A stretch of DNA of 64,000 nt, taken from NCBI GenBank assembly GCA_012103315.1, contig WLWZ01000001.1, positions 248,001 through 312,000 of the forward strand, written 5' to 3'. Positions 29,442 through 38,629 of this stretch are shown here, one piece after another. The position numbers and the translations under genes were made by a program. How positions within the stretch are numbered: the stretch's first letter is position 1; each line of letters begins with the position of its first letter. Under the pieces are notes generated by a model, which did not search any database, had not been told where the DNA came from, and worked only from the letters and a program-made list of their open reading frames with translations. Source of the DNA: Alphaproteobacteria bacterium (GTDB lineage: Bacteria > Pseudomonadota > Alphaproteobacteria > MPNO01 > UBA2964).

Positions 29442-30626
29442 TTGCCCGCGCTGCTGCTGACGATATTTGTCGATACCGTAGGTTTTGGCATCGTCCTGCC
29501 ATTATTACCATTCTTCGCCGAGAGATTTGGTGCGAGTCCGCTTGAGGTAACGCTACTCGCAACGGTATTTTCCTTTTCGCAATTTGTCTTTGCGCCCTTG
29601 TGGGGACGGTTGAGCGACCGGGTCGGGCGCCGGCCTGTCATTCTGTTTACGCTTGCTGGCATGTTCTGCGGTTATCTGGCGATGACCATAACAGACTCGT
29701 TGCTTATGCTTTTTCTAGCGCGCGCTTTTATCGGGTCGATGGCTGCAAACTCCGGCGTTATTCATGCCTTCATTGCCGACGTTACCAGCACGGCAGCGCG
29801 TGCCGGGGCCATGGCGAAGGTTGGCGCCGCCCATGGGCTGGGTTTTATCGTTGGCCCCGCTATCGGTGGATTGTTTGCGGGTTCTGACCCGACGAACCCC
29901 AACCTTGCCTTGCCCTTCCTGATCGCAGCGGTCCTATCAGGCACGGCATTTTGTATTGCCTGTATCCAGGTTCGCGAGACCGTCGCCGTCGAAACTCGTG
30001 AAGAAGCTGCAAAGGGGCAACGTTCGTTGAGCCGCGTATTTCTTGAGGCGATCCGCATTCGGCAACTCGCACTCCTCTTTGTCGTCGTGACCTTGACGCC
30101 CTTTGTATTTTCTGGCGTTGAAACAACATTTGTATTGTGGTCCGAACGCATGCTGGGTTGGGGCCCCTGGCAGAATGGCTGGATTTATACCTTTATGGGC
30201 ATCACCGCGGCGGGAACCCAATGGTTCTTGGTCGGACGATTGACCCGTCGGTTTGGCGAACACCGGTTGATTTGTGCTGGCGCGGTGATGATTTTTTGCG
30301 GGGTTCTTTTGCTTCCCCAGATGACCGAGACCATTGGTCTCTGCGTTGCTTTTGGGTTCATAGTTTTTGGTGTCAGCGTCAATAACCCCTCTCTTTCAAG
30401 CTTGGTATCAAAATATGCTCATTCGAGTGAGCGGGGGAGTTTGCTTGGTTTGTCGCAGTCCTGCTCGGCAATGGCGCGGATTACAGGGCCTGCGTGGGCG
30501 GGTTTTGCCTTTGGGGCCTATGGGCCGGACTGGCCGTTTTTCTCGGGTGCGGTGGTCATGATTGTAATGTTTTTCCTGGCAATTCAGGTAAAACCCGCGA
30601 CCGATACCGCCAGCGCCCAAAAATAG
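29442..30626 (+). CDS. MFS transporter (TetA-like drug efflux family)
   Basis: 394 residues with about twelve membrane helices. The family motif A between helices 2 and 3 is GRLSDRVGRRPV, and the second helix-pair motif GFIVGPAIGG (motif C-like) is that of the drug/H+ antiporter subgroup. It resembles TCR/Tet transporters, which export small molecules in exchange for protons. The true substrate is unknown. The only start with a good ribosome site (GGAG) is TTG 29442, since a stop lies in frame shortly upstream. It is 47 bases after the repeat protein gene. Confidence 0.85.
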   Translation: MPALLLTIFVDTVGFGIVLPLLPFFAERFGASPLEVTLLATVFSFSQFVFAPLWGRLSDRVGRRPVILFTLAGMFCGYLAMTITDSLLMLFLARAFIGSMAANSGVIHAFIADVTSTAARAGAMAKVGAAHGLGFIVGPAIGGLFAGSDPTNPNLALPFLIAAVLSGTAFCIACIQVRETVAVETREEAAKGQRSLSRVFLEAIRIRQLALLFVVVTLTPFVFSGVETTFVLWSERMLGWGPWQNGWIYTFMGITAAGTQWFLVGRLTRRFGEHRLICAGAVMIFCGVLLLPQMTETIGLCVAFGFIVFGVSVNNPSLSSLVSKYAHSSERGSLLGLSQSCSAMARITGPAWAGFAFGAYGPDWPFFSGAVVMIVMFFLAIQVKPATDTASAQK

Positions 30627-30671
30627 CGACAGAGGCAATCTTTGACGTAGTATTTTAGATACCCTTTCTCC

Positions 30672-30700
30672 TTGACGTAGGGTCCATACGTTATTAAAAA
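30672..30700 (+). promoter_or_regulatory. possible rpmB promoter
   Basis: TTGACG followed after 17 bases by TAAAAA, about 58 bases ahead of rpmB. A second copy of TTGACGTAG lies exactly 30 bases upstream of this -35 element (30642 and 30672), so two transcription start regions, or a protein site, are possible. Confidence 0.45.
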
Positions 30701-30757
30701 GCGCGGTCCCCGGCGGTGTGCCGGGTTCATTTATTTTGATCAGTCTGGACAAAGAAC

Positions 30758-31054
30758 ATGTCACGTCGATGCAGCATTTCAGGCAAGGGTGTCCTTGCTG
30801 GCAATAACGTAAGCCACGCGCATAATAAAACGCGTCGGCGTTTCCTGCCTAATATTCAGGTGTCATCTATGCCGTCTGAAGCTTTGGGCCGTTCGGTAAA
30901 GCTGAAGCTGTCGACGCAGACGATCCGTACGATCGAAAAAAATGGCGGCATCGATGCTTATTTGTTGTCTACGTCCAACACTAAGCTGACAGATGAAGCA
31001 CAGCGTTTGAAACGCAAAATTCGTCTGGCGTCAGAGGCCGCGACGGCTAGCTAA
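30758..31054 (+). CDS. rpmB: 50S ribosomal protein L28
   Basis: 98 residues, rich in basic residues, of the longer L28 type seen in alphaproteobacteria. The [21 protein letters not shown] start and the [11 protein letters not shown] block are typical, followed by an extended C-terminal helix (about 20 residues longer than in E. coli). It is part of the large ribosomal subunit. The gene has its own promoter region and is followed by a weak inverted repeat (TTTCCG/CGGAAA at 31055-31072) that lacks a T-run. Confidence 0.95.
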   Translation: MSRRCSISGKGVLAGNNVSHAHNKTRRRFLPNIQVSSMPSEALGRSVKLKLSTQTIRTIEKNGGIDAYLLSTSNTKLTDEAQRLKRKIRLASEAATAS

Positions 31055-31103
31055 TTTCCGTCTCTGCGGAAAGTCCCCTAACAATTGAATGTGATTTGTG
31101 ACG

Positions 31104-31688
31104 CTAGATTTCGTCGCAAGCCATTAATGTTGAATAGGCGCGGTTGATAATTTTTAGCCGCTCTTCAGCCTTACGATCACCGCCATGGGTATCTGGGTGA
31201 TTTTGTTTCACCAGCGCTTTATACCGTTCTTTAATGTCGTCTTTTGTCACGGGACCATCCATGTCCATGACTGCCATTGCCTCTGACTCTGGTGATCCAG
31301 GTCGGGGGCGCCACCCATCTTCCTGTGGGTGAGTGGCTCTAACACGGTCGCGTTCCCAGTTGTCTGCACCAAATACGCCAAAATCGATGTTCGGGGTATC
31401 GCCCGTACCGGCTCTGCTGCCGAGTGGCCATGTCGGGCGCCACCATGTGGTATCAGCGCGTAGCTGCTTCTCGATGTCCCCCTGTGATACGCCTGCGTAG
31501 AAATTCCAGCGCGCGTTATAGGCGCGGATATGTTCCATGCAGAACCAGAAATAATTATTGAGATCATCCCGCGATTTGGGTGCTCTAAATTCGCCATGTT
31601 CACGACATTCCGGCGCGTCACATAAACGCATGCCATCCTCAATACGAGGGGCACTTAGAACTTCCAATATTTGATCGCGTTTCTTCAC
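31104..31688 (-). CDS. J-domain protein with N-terminal cysteine motif
   Basis: 194 residues. The C-terminal 65 residues form a J-domain with the required HPD in QNHPDTHGG; J-domains stimulate DnaK ATPase. The N-terminal part has a CDAPECREHGEF segment and FCMEH, a Cys/His arrangement that could bind a metal. Such proteins are widely conserved in alphaproteobacteria but their DnaK client role is unknown. It lacks the G/F and zinc-finger regions of DnaJ proper, so it is not DnaJ. The start is ATG 31688. Confidence 0.85.
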   Translation of the reverse strand: MKKRDQILEVLSAPRIEDGMRLCDAPECREHGEFRAPKSRDDLNNYFWFCMEHIRAYNARWNFYAGVSQGDIEKQLRADTTWWRPTWPLGSRAGTGDTPNIDFGVFGADNWERDRVRATHPQEDGWRPRPGSPESEAMAVMDMDGPVTKDDIKERYKALVKQNHPDTHGGDRKAEERLKIINRAYSTLMACDEI

Positions 31689-31745
31689 GCAGACAGTATG
31701 AGGAGGCTACTGTTTACATACAAGAAATTTGGCTGAAACAGCGTG

Positions 31746-32303
31746 TCAATTTGTCCCCGTGTAAAGGTGCGGCCAACGCTCCTTTACCAGGTCACCGTCG
31801 CTTGCCATCGCATGGCAATTATTGATTTGGTATGGCATGTCATCGGATTTTTCTGTCGGCGCCTTAACGAGCTGTGCGGCCTCGCGCTTGACTGTTTTAT
31901 ATCCAATCGTTCCTACTGGTCGGAGGAGATCCACCATATGAATGCAACCTTCTGCACCGCCCAAAAGTTCACGAATTCGGCGATTCCAGCCGCGGCCAAT
32001 TTTTTCCCCTTTTAACTTTTGGAATGCAGACGCCACACCTGGGCAGATGGCATAAGGTGTGCCGTCCATGGCAGCGTCGACTTCGGTGATCTCGATATTT
32101 TTGTCTAATGTTAGGCGGAGCCACATGTCATGGATAGGAACACCAGGATCAATGGTGCCGCGATATTCATTTTCAAAGGCATATGCAGAAGTGTCCGTTA
32201 GATGCCCTTCGACATCCCATTGGTCATCAGCACGGCGATAGCTGGTAACCTCGATAGCGCGGGTTTGTATGGGTTCGCGATCGGTGGGTTGGGTAAGCGG
32301 CAT
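31746..32303 (-). CDS. DUF2889 domain protein
   Basis: 185 residues of the DUF2889 family, which has no known function. Typical features are the EVTSYRRADDQWDVEGHLTD start, the LTLDKNIEITEVDAAMDGTPY core and the GGAEGCIHMVDLLRPVG motif with Cys and His. The protein has no signal peptide or membrane segment, so it is probably cytosolic. It precedes the J-domain gene with a 57-base gap on the same strand. Confidence 0.85.
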   Translation of the reverse strand: MPLTQPTDREPIQTRAIEVTSYRRADDQWDVEGHLTDTSAYAFENEYRGTIDPGVPIHDMWLRLTLDKNIEITEVDAAMDGTPYAICPGVASAFQKLKGEKIGRGWNRRIRELLGGAEGCIHMVDLLRPVGTIGYKTVKREAAQLVKAPTEKSDDMPYQINNCHAMASDGDLVKERWPHLYTGTN

Positions 32304-32360
32304 TAGCTTTCTTTCATACGTGGACTCAATGGAATAATGGTTACCAATACAGCGGAAGGA

Positions 32361-33662
32361 CTATTCAAGCTCAGCTTCTTCCTTGGTTCCATCTGGCTGG
32401 GCCGGCGGCGTGATATGGATGAGCGCTAACCGGTTCTTACGTCGGTTTACAATCTGGAAACGGTACCCTTCAAAGGTAAATATCTGTCCCTCTTCAGGAA
32501 TAACTCGACCAATCTGGATAACCAGGCCAGCGATTGTTGCAGCATCGTCATCGGGGAGTTCCCAATTAAGGCGTCGATTGAGATCACGGATCGTGACACG
32601 GCCATCGACAAGATAGGTCCCATCGCTCTGTCGCCGGACGCCAACCGGTACTTCATCATGTTCATCGGCGATGTCGCCGACGATTTCTTCCAGAATATCT
32701 TCGAGCGTAACGATACCCATAAGGGAGCCATATTCATCGACAACCAACGCAAAATGCTCATGGCGCCGCCGGAACGCTTGAAGTTGATCGTGGAGCGAAG
32801 TTGATTCAGGAATAAACCAAGGGGGTGAAGAGACAGCATCAATATCGATTAGATCGAGGTTGCCCTGGTTGGCGTGAACATGAAGCAGCAGAACCTTGGC
32901 ATGAATGACGCCTACAATATTATCGGGTTCTCCGCGCCATAATGGAATTCTCGTATAGGGGCTGCTGACAACTTGATTAACGATATCGCTCGCTGGCAAG
33001 TCGGAATCGATCATCACGATATCTTGGCGATGATGCATGACCTCACCGACATTGACGTCTGAGAGATCGAGGATAGAACGCAGCATGACCCGTTCACGTT
33101 GAACAGCGGGCTCATCTCCCATGTGAAGATCAATGGCACCCCGCAGGGTCTCCTGGGCGGCGGTGAACTCCTCTTCCGTGTCGAACTTGACGCCAAAAGG
33201 CCGCAAGGTTGCCGTGATCAAAAGGTTGATCGTATGGGTAATCGGTGACAGCAAGGCGACGACATAGCGGAACATTGGGGCGATGAGGAGAGCCACTCTG
33301 TCGGCGTTGTGAAACGCATATGTTTTTGGCATCACTTCGCCAAAAATCAAGACAAGAACTGTCATTGCCACCGTTGCATAGATGACGCCAGTTTCGCCAA
33401 ATATGCCGATCAACAGGCTGGTGGCTAAGGCGGAAGCCAATATGTTGACGAGATTATTTCCCAGCAGAATTGCACCGATGAGTTTTTCCCGGCGTGAGAA
33501 TAGCTTGGTAACAATGCCAGCACACTTATTGCCTCGTTTTTGAAGCAAGTGCATACGCGGACGTGATGCTGCTGTCAGGGCAGTTTCCGACCCCGAAAAG
33601 ACGCCGGATAATATAAGGAGAACTGTGATGCCACCGATTGTGGCTAGAGTTTCGGTTTCCAT
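32361..33662 (-). CDS. CorC/HlyC-type membrane protein with DUF21 and CBS domains
   Basis: 433 residues. The N-terminal DUF21 (CNNM-like) domain has about three to four membrane helices and the conserved SGSETALTAASR motif. A pair of CBS domains follows (about 210-330), including DEYGSLMGIVTLEDILEEIVGDI, and a CorC_HlyC domain ends the protein (340-425). Family members are linked to Mg2+/Co2+ homeostasis or export. The gene order aroK-aroB-this gene is common in this group. The start is ATG 33662. Confidence 0.92.
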   Translation of the reverse strand: METETLATIGGITVLLILSGVFSGSETALTAASRPRMHLLQKRGNKCAGIVTKLFSRREKLIGAILLGNNLVNILASALATSLLIGIFGETGVIYATVAMTVLVLIFGEVMPKTYAFHNADRVALLIAPMFRYVVALLSPITHTINLLITATLRPFGVKFDTEEEFTAAQETLRGAIDLHMGDEPAVQRERVMLRSILDLSDVNVGEVMHHRQDIVMIDSDLPASDIVNQVVSSPYTRIPLWRGEPDNIVGVIHAKVLLLHVHANQGNLDLIDIDAVSSPPWFIPESTSLHDQLQAFRRRHEHFALVVDEYGSLMGIVTLEDILEEIVGDIADEHDEVPVGVRRQSDGTYLVDGRVTIRDLNRRLNWELPDDDAATIAGLVIQIGRVIPEEGQIFTFEGYRFQIVNRRKNRLALIHITPPAQPDGTKEEAELE

Positions 33663-33720
33663 TCTTTGCGCTGTCCTAACGCGTAAAAGTCATGTTGTTG
33701 ACCATCATCAATTGTCGATT

Positions 33721-34836
33721 TTATGCGGCAATCGCTTTATCCAGTAACGCTTCTACATCGGAAATTTTCACGTCTGATGTTATGAAGGCATTCCCGATTC
33801 CGCGGGTGAGTATGAACGTAATTTTTCCATCCCGAACCTTCTTGTCCTGCGCCATATGACCTAATAGTGCGGTGCTGCTCCAAGCTTGACCCGATATGTC
33901 GGTCGGTTGGACAGGTAACCCAACTGATTTGAAGTGCGCTCGAACTCGGGTCGTATCCTCTACAGGGCATAGCCCGATCTGCGTCGACAGATCGAATGCC
34001 ATCATTATACCGATTGCGACGGCCTCACCATGCAATAATTTTTCGCCAAATCCGGTTTCCGCTTCCAAGGCATGTCCGAATGTATGACCAAGATTAAGAA
34101 GGGCACGGTCGCCGGTTTCTTTTTCGTCGCGGCTCACAATATTGGCTTTGGTCCGACAACTCGTGATGACAGATTGTTGGCGTAGCGTTTCATCGCCATC
34201 AATTAAGGCATCGGCATTTTTTTCGAGCCATTCGAAAAACGCCTTGTCACCGAGCAGCCCATATTTAACGACTTCGGCATATCCCGCGAGCAGCTCGCGT
34301 CGCGGCAGCGTATCGAGCGTACCGGTATCGGCGAGAACCAGCCGAGGTTGATAGAAGCTGCCAACCAGATTTTTGCCGTGCTGAGTATTTATGCCGGTCT
34401 TGCCTCCCACTGAACTATCGACTTGAGCCAGGAGGGTTGTTGGGATTTGGATGAAATCAATTCCGCGGAGAATAACACTAGCTGCAAATCCCGTAATATC
34501 ACCAATGACACCGCCACCCAAGGCAATCAGGGTTGAGCGTCGCTCGGGGCCGATATCCAAAATTGATGTTACGAGATTGTGAAAGCCATCATAATCCTTA
34601 GTGTTTTCGCCAGCTGGAAGTGTAATAACGGTGCTGGCTATTCCTGCTGATTGCAGTGCGAGGTCTAGGGTACCGAGATGGTGTCCCGCGACATTGTCGT
34701 CTGTAACAACGATGACTGGTTCGTGAGTAATTATCGGGTCGATTAACTGACCTGCATCGCGCAATAGATTATGGCCGACAATGATGTCATAGCTCCGGTC
34801 CGCTAGCGCCACTGAAAGAGTCTTGCGTGTGTTCAT
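33721..34836 (-). CDS. aroB: 3-dehydroquinate synthase
   Basis: 371 residues. It converts DAHP to 3-dehydroquinate in the shikimate pathway, using NAD+ and a divalent metal. The NAD-binding GGGVIGDITGFAAS motif, the PTTLLAQVDSSVGGKTGIN segment, and the metal-binding NLGHTFGHALE and LHGEAVAIG motifs are present. Its start overlaps the aroK stop by four bases (ATGA on the minus strand), so the two genes are translationally coupled. Confidence 0.95.
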   Translation of the reverse strand: MNTRKTLSVALADRSYDIIVGHNLLRDAGQLIDPIITHEPVIVVTDDNVAGHHLGTLDLALQSAGIASTVITLPAGENTKDYDGFHNLVTSILDIGPERRSTLIALGGGVIGDITGFAASVILRGIDFIQIPTTLLAQVDSSVGGKTGINTQHGKNLVGSFYQPRLVLADTGTLDTLPRRELLAGYAEVVKYGLLGDKAFFEWLEKNADALIDGDETLRQQSVITSCRTKANIVSRDEKETGDRALLNLGHTFGHALEAETGFGEKLLHGEAVAIGIMMAFDLSTQIGLCPVEDTTRVRAHFKSVGLPVQPTDISGQAWSSTALLGHMAQDKKVRDGKITFILTRGIGNAFITSDVKISDVEALLDKAIAA

Positions 34837-35411
34837 TTTCCGACATCCGCGTTTGGGCGATCGAATGAGGGGAGTATTTCTTCAAGGGCAGCCAAGGCCT
34901 GATCAACGGTAACGTCGGGGGATTCGCGCCCGCTCTCAATGACAATGTCGGCCTTTTCGTAGGATGGATATCGTTCTGCTATCAACTTTTCTAAGGTCTT
35001 GCGTGGGTCGGTGTTTTTAAGCAAAGGGCGGTTATTGCGCCGTCCGGTCCGGTTGAGCAGAAGTTCAATATCTGCACGGATCCAAATTGAGATCGCAGTT
35101 TCCTTTACGCGCGCGCGTGTCTCGTCGTCGACAAAGGCGCCACCGCCGGTCGCGAGAACCTGCACGGGATCGTTCAAAAGTCGGGCTATGACGCGACGTT
35201 CACCGTCACGAAAGGCCGATTCACCGTATAATTCAAATATATCAGCGATTGAACAGTCGGCTGCCTTTTCGATTTCATCGTCAGCATCGACAAATGGCAA
35301 TCCCAGACGCTGCGCTAGTCTTTTGCCAATACATGTTTTGCCGGCACCCATCAGCCCCACCAAGACGATGGTTTTCGGTATATGTGTATATGATAGCTTG
35401 TTCGCGCTCAT
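34833..35411 (-). CDS. aroK: shikimate kinase
   Basis: 192 residues. It phosphorylates shikimate at the 3-position. Walker A is GLMGAGKTCIG, the shikimate-binding DADDEIE and the GGGAFVDDETR loop are present, and RNNRPLL holds the lid arginine. It is the first gene of a minus-strand aroK-aroB-CorC set. The 237 bases upstream, shared with the divergent small membrane protein gene, must hold its promoter; they also contain a near-perfect inverted repeat AGTTAGT/ACTAATT just ahead of aroK. Confidence 0.94.
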   Translation of the reverse strand: MSANKLSYTHIPKTIVLVGLMGAGKTCIGKRLAQRLGLPFVDADDEIEKAADCSIADIFELYGESAFRDGERRVIARLLNDPVQVLATGGGAFVDDETRARVKETAISIWIRADIELLLNRTGRRNNRPLLKNTDPRKTLEKLIAERYPSYEKADIVIESGRESPDVTVDQALAALEEILPSFDRPNADVGK

Positions 35412-35648
35412 TGTTCGGTCGACATGAAGTTAGTCGAGTGCTCCAACTAATTGAAACTCAGAGTCCCGACCGGTAGACTGCCCAAAATTTGCCACGATTA
35501 GATGCTATCAACCTTAAAGTCTGTAAATATAAGACGGTTTCCGCGTTATGTCGCGTGGAATTATATGGCGTCGATTCACCACGGCGTGATACAGGAAACG
35601 AAGTAAAGGCGGGATTGTGGCCAAACCCCGGAACCCTGCGTGGCATTG

Positions 35649-35789
35649 ATGATGCGAGTAACTATTTTCCTGTTATTGTTTTTGGTCGTCCTGATACTTG
35701 GCGGGGGCGGATTTCTTGCTATGTGGGATATTCCAGCCCCTTCATCAACAATTGAAAAGACACTGCCCGATGACAGGTTTCCGCGCTAA
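35649..35789 (+). CDS. 46-residue single-span membrane protein
   Basis: A short open frame of 46 codons: an N-terminal basic residue, one strongly hydrophobic segment (about residues 4-25, VTIFLLLFLVVLILGGGGFL), then a periplasmic-like tail with WDIPAP and ending KTLPDDRFPR. The hydrophobic-then-DIPAP-then-DDRFPR layout is one I recall in small proteins upstream of xerD genes in related bacteria, which supports real coding. It overlaps the next gene by 20 bases. ATG 35649 and ATG 35652 are both possible. No clear ribosome site was seen and the function is unknown. Confidence 0.6.
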   Translation: MMRVTIFLLLFLVVLILGGGGFLAMWDIPAPSSTIEKTLPDDRFPR

Positions 35790-37650
35790 TTCTATGACCG
35801 CATTCGCATTCGTTGCGGGTGCTTTTTGCCTTGTTTCACAGGCGAGCTCGTCAAGTCTGCCCGGCTCTCAGATCGCGCAGTCTAATCCTCCTGAATCAGT
35901 AAAGTCCGAAGTAGCACCGCAGGAGACTAACAAATCTGCGCCAAAAAACGCTCCTGTACGTCTCGGGCCGCGCCGTTCTGTGTTGGAAGGTCCAAATTCT
36001 TCTGGCACTACGCCTAACTCTAAACCAGCAACCGATTATAAGCCTGCATCGCCGTCAGATGGTAGCGATGGGGCTGTCACCATTCAGACGTTGAGCGATC
36101 TCGACCCAGATTCGGTAGGCGTTATTGATGATACAAGCGGTGGGCTCGGAACAGAAATGTGGCAAGGAACGAGTAGATCCTTCGTCGCACGGGCAATCGC
36201 CTCGCTACCATCGCGTGTTCGCTCGCCAACGATGCGAAAGTTGATGCGTCGATTGCTCTTGACCCAAGCGGTCGCTCCGAAGGGAGAGAACACTGAACCC
36301 GGATTGTTTCAGCGGCGCGTAAAAGCGCTATTCGCTTCTGGGGATATTAAATCGGCCATGTCCCTTGTCTCATCTGCTCCGACCCGAGCACACGCGGAAC
36401 ATCTGGTGCATTTTGGTATCGATGGACAGTTGTTTCAGAATAATACGGCGGGCGCCTGTCAGCGAGTACGAGCCTATAGCGATGAGTTTAAAGGTATTTA
36501 TTGGCAACAAGTTTCAGCATTTTGTTTGGCGATGACGGGCAAAAAGGCTGAAGCTGCTCTTTTGTCAGATGTTTTGGCTGAGCGCTCAGATGCTATCCAT
36601 CCAGCTTTTTTTGCGGGAATGGAGAGATTGTCTGGTGCGACACCTCCACAAATTGTCAGTTTGACCGGCCCGTCGGCTCTTCATTTGGCCCTGATGCGTT
36701 CAGCCGGTTTAGCCTTGCCAGAAGATACAACAGAGAAAGCCTCTCCCGCAGCTCTTCGGGCGATTGCATTGAGCCCGAATGCAACGCTCGATCTGAGGCT
36801 TACCGCAGCCGAAGAAGCAGTAGATATTGGTGTGCTCGACGGCAAAATTTTGGCAGATATATACAGCGCAGTTGCTTTTGACGCGGCTGTTTTAAAGCAG
36901 GCCCCTCGTCATGCTGCTGACAACTGGGGTGTCGGGGGGCGTGCCCTTTTGGTTCAAGCGGCGCAGAAAGCAGGGTCAGCGGCAGAACGCGCTAAACTCA
37001 TCCAATTGGCATTTCAGCTGGCTCGGCAAAAGGGTGGTTGGCGTGCTACGGCGTTTGCTCACAGTCCAATGGTGAAAGCACTATCTCCGTCAACAGAGAC
37101 GACTTGGTTTGCCGGTGATGCTGCACGTATCCTTATTACAGTAGGGGATATTGCAGGCGCCCGTAAGTGGCTCGCCTATGCGCATGAACAGAAATTAAGG
37201 AGCAATGAGAAATCTGCCCTATGGCCATTACAAATATTTTTGTCTGGTGCGGAAATTTCCAGCATAGAGCCTAAGGAAATCACAAATTGGTGGAATGTTC
37301 GGACTGCAGCAGGAACTGCTCCAATAGTTCAGGCTCGAACGTTGTTTAGCCTATTGAGCGCTATGGGTACCGCAGTGCCATCTGAGCTTTGGGGCAAGCT
37401 TTTGGATGGCGGCCCAGCGACACAAGCCTACGTTCCAAGTGCGGTGGTACGGAATGCGCTCTCCCGGGCGGCACAAACCGGTAGTCGCGGTGGCACTGTA
37501 GCAATGGCCCTGGTCGCTCTTGGTGACCGCGGAGCCGGTGTGAAAAACCTATCGGCAGTGGAAATGGCGATATCGGCTCTCAAGAAAATTGAATTTGCGG
37601 CAGAAGCAAAGGCAATCGCACTGGAGGCGGCAATTGAAGCAGGGCTCTAA
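35770..37650 (+). CDS. secreted or periplasmic helical protein, function unknown
   Basis: 626 residues from ATG 35770. An N-terminal signal peptide (Arg at 5, hydrophobic AFAFVAGAFCLVSQASS) is followed by a Pro/Ser/Thr/Asn-rich, low-order stretch (about 30-130) and then a long alpha-helical part with repeated short helices, resembling a tetratricopeptide-like solenoid. No enzymatic motif is recognised. The start at 35770 overlaps the small membrane protein gene; the alternative ATG 35794 would give a weaker signal peptide. The gene overlaps xerD by 17 bases. Confidence 0.7.
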   Translation: MTGFRANSMTAFAFVAGAFCLVSQASSSSLPGSQIAQSNPPESVKSEVAPQETNKSAPKNAPVRLGPRRSVLEGPNSSGTTPNSKPATDYKPASPSDGSDGAVTIQTLSDLDPDSVGVIDDTSGGLGTEMWQGTSRSFVARAIASLPSRVRSPTMRKLMRRLLLTQAVAPKGENTEPGLFQRRVKALFASGDIKSAMSLVSSAPTRAHAEHLVHFGIDGQLFQNNTAGACQRVRAYSDEFKGIYWQQVSAFCLAMTGKKAEAALLSDVLAERSDAIHPAFFAGMERLSGATPPQIVSLTGPSALHLALMRSAGLALPEDTTEKASPAALRAIALSPNATLDLRLTAAEEAVDIGVLDGKILADIYSAVAFDAAVLKQAPRHAADNWGVGGRALLVQAAQKAGSAAERAKLIQLAFQLARQKGGWRATAFAHSPMVKALSPSTETTWFAGDAARILITVGDIAGARKWLAYAHEQKLRSNEKSALWPLQIFLSGAEISSIEPKEITNWWNVRTAAGTAPIVQARTLFSLLSAMGTAVPSELWGKLLDGGPATQAYVPSAVVRNALSRAAQTGSRGGTVAMALVALGDRGAGVKNLSAVEMAISALKKIEFAAEAKAIALEAAIEAGL

Positions 37651-38602
37651 GCATTCGAGTCTGTATGGCGAGAAAATTGTTTTGTCCCGTCATGCCGAAG
37701 CATTTCTGGAAATGCTGGCAGTAGAACGCGGCGCATCGTCAAAGACAGTGGAGTCCTACCAAAGCGATCTAAAGGCCTTTGAAGAGTTCGTAGCGAAACG
37801 TGGCGAAATTTCATCTGAAACATCGACGGAAATGGTCCGCAGTTTTATGGCGTCGATGGGCAGTGCTGGAATGGCGCCAACGACAATGGCGCGTCGCTTA
37901 TCGGCTTTGCGCCAATATTTTGCCTTTTTGGTGTCGGAAGGCACTCGCAAGGACGATCCGACGGCGTCGGTCGATAGCCCCAGGCGCGGTCGACCCTTGC
38001 CCAAAGTACTATCTGAAAGCGATGTCGAATTGTTGCTTGCTGGCGCCCGTGCCGTAAAAGGCCCGCGCGGTGTTCGATTAGTTGCTCTGGTTGAAACGCT
38101 TTATGCGACCGGGTTACGAGTGTCGGAACTAGTGGGTTTGCCGCTCGGGGCGTTAGCGAGAGACCGTTCTGTTGTGACAGTCCGCGGTAAGGGCGGAAAA
38201 GAGCGCATAGTGCCCTTAAGTCTTCCTGCGCGAGAGGCTATTGAAGCATGGCTCCCGATTCGGTCTCGATTTATTGCTACGGATAAAACTTCACCCTGGA
38301 TGTTTCCGTCCAAAAGCGCAAAACAAGGGCATTTGACCAGGGGGATGTTTGCCGTACTTCTTAAAGAGTTGGCTGTTGGCGCCGGACTTTCCGCTTCGGC
38401 TGTCTCGCCACATGTTTTGCGCCATGCATTTGCCAGTCATCTCCTGGCGCATGATGCGGATTTGCGATCTGTACAGCAGATGTTAGGCCATGCTGATATT
38501 TCAACGACACAGATCTATACACATGTGTTAGATGAGCGGTTAAAATCGCTCATCCGCAATTTCCATCCACTAGCGAATGGGATGGCGAATGATACTGTTT
38601 GA
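37634..38602 (+). CDS. xerD: site-specific tyrosine recombinase XerD
   Basis: 322 residues. With XerC it resolves chromosome dimers at dif. All six catalytic positions are visible: Arg162 in TGLRVSEL, Lys186 in RGKGGKE, His260 and Arg263 in SPHVLRH, His286 in LGHADI, and Tyr295 in IYTHV. The first 100 residues are the SAM-like DNA-binding domain. TTG 37634 was chosen because GGAGG lies six bases ahead; upstream in-frame starts lie within the previous gene. The 17-base overlap with that gene points to a shared transcript. Confidence 0.93.
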   Translation: MKQGSKHSSLYGEKIVLSRHAEAFLEMLAVERGASSKTVESYQSDLKAFEEFVAKRGEISSETSTEMVRSFMASMGSAGMAPTTMARRLSALRQYFAFLVSEGTRKDDPTASVDSPRRGRPLPKVLSESDVELLLAGARAVKGPRGVRLVALVETLYATGLRVSELVGLPLGALARDRSVVTVRGKGGKERIVPLSLPAREAIEAWLPIRSRFIATDKTSPWMFPSKSAKQGHLTRGMFAVLLKELAVGAGLSASAVSPHVLRHAFASHLLAHDADLRSVQQMLGHADISTTQIYTHVLDERLKSLIRNFHPLANGMANDTV

Positions 38603-38629
38603 TATGGCTAAAAGCGTTTAGAGGAAAAA

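Noticed and set aside
35458..35755. Short open frames on both strands between aroK and the small membrane protein
   Set aside because: No hydrophobic, catalytic or family signal; the plus-strand frame overlaps the better-supported 46-residue gene in another frame.
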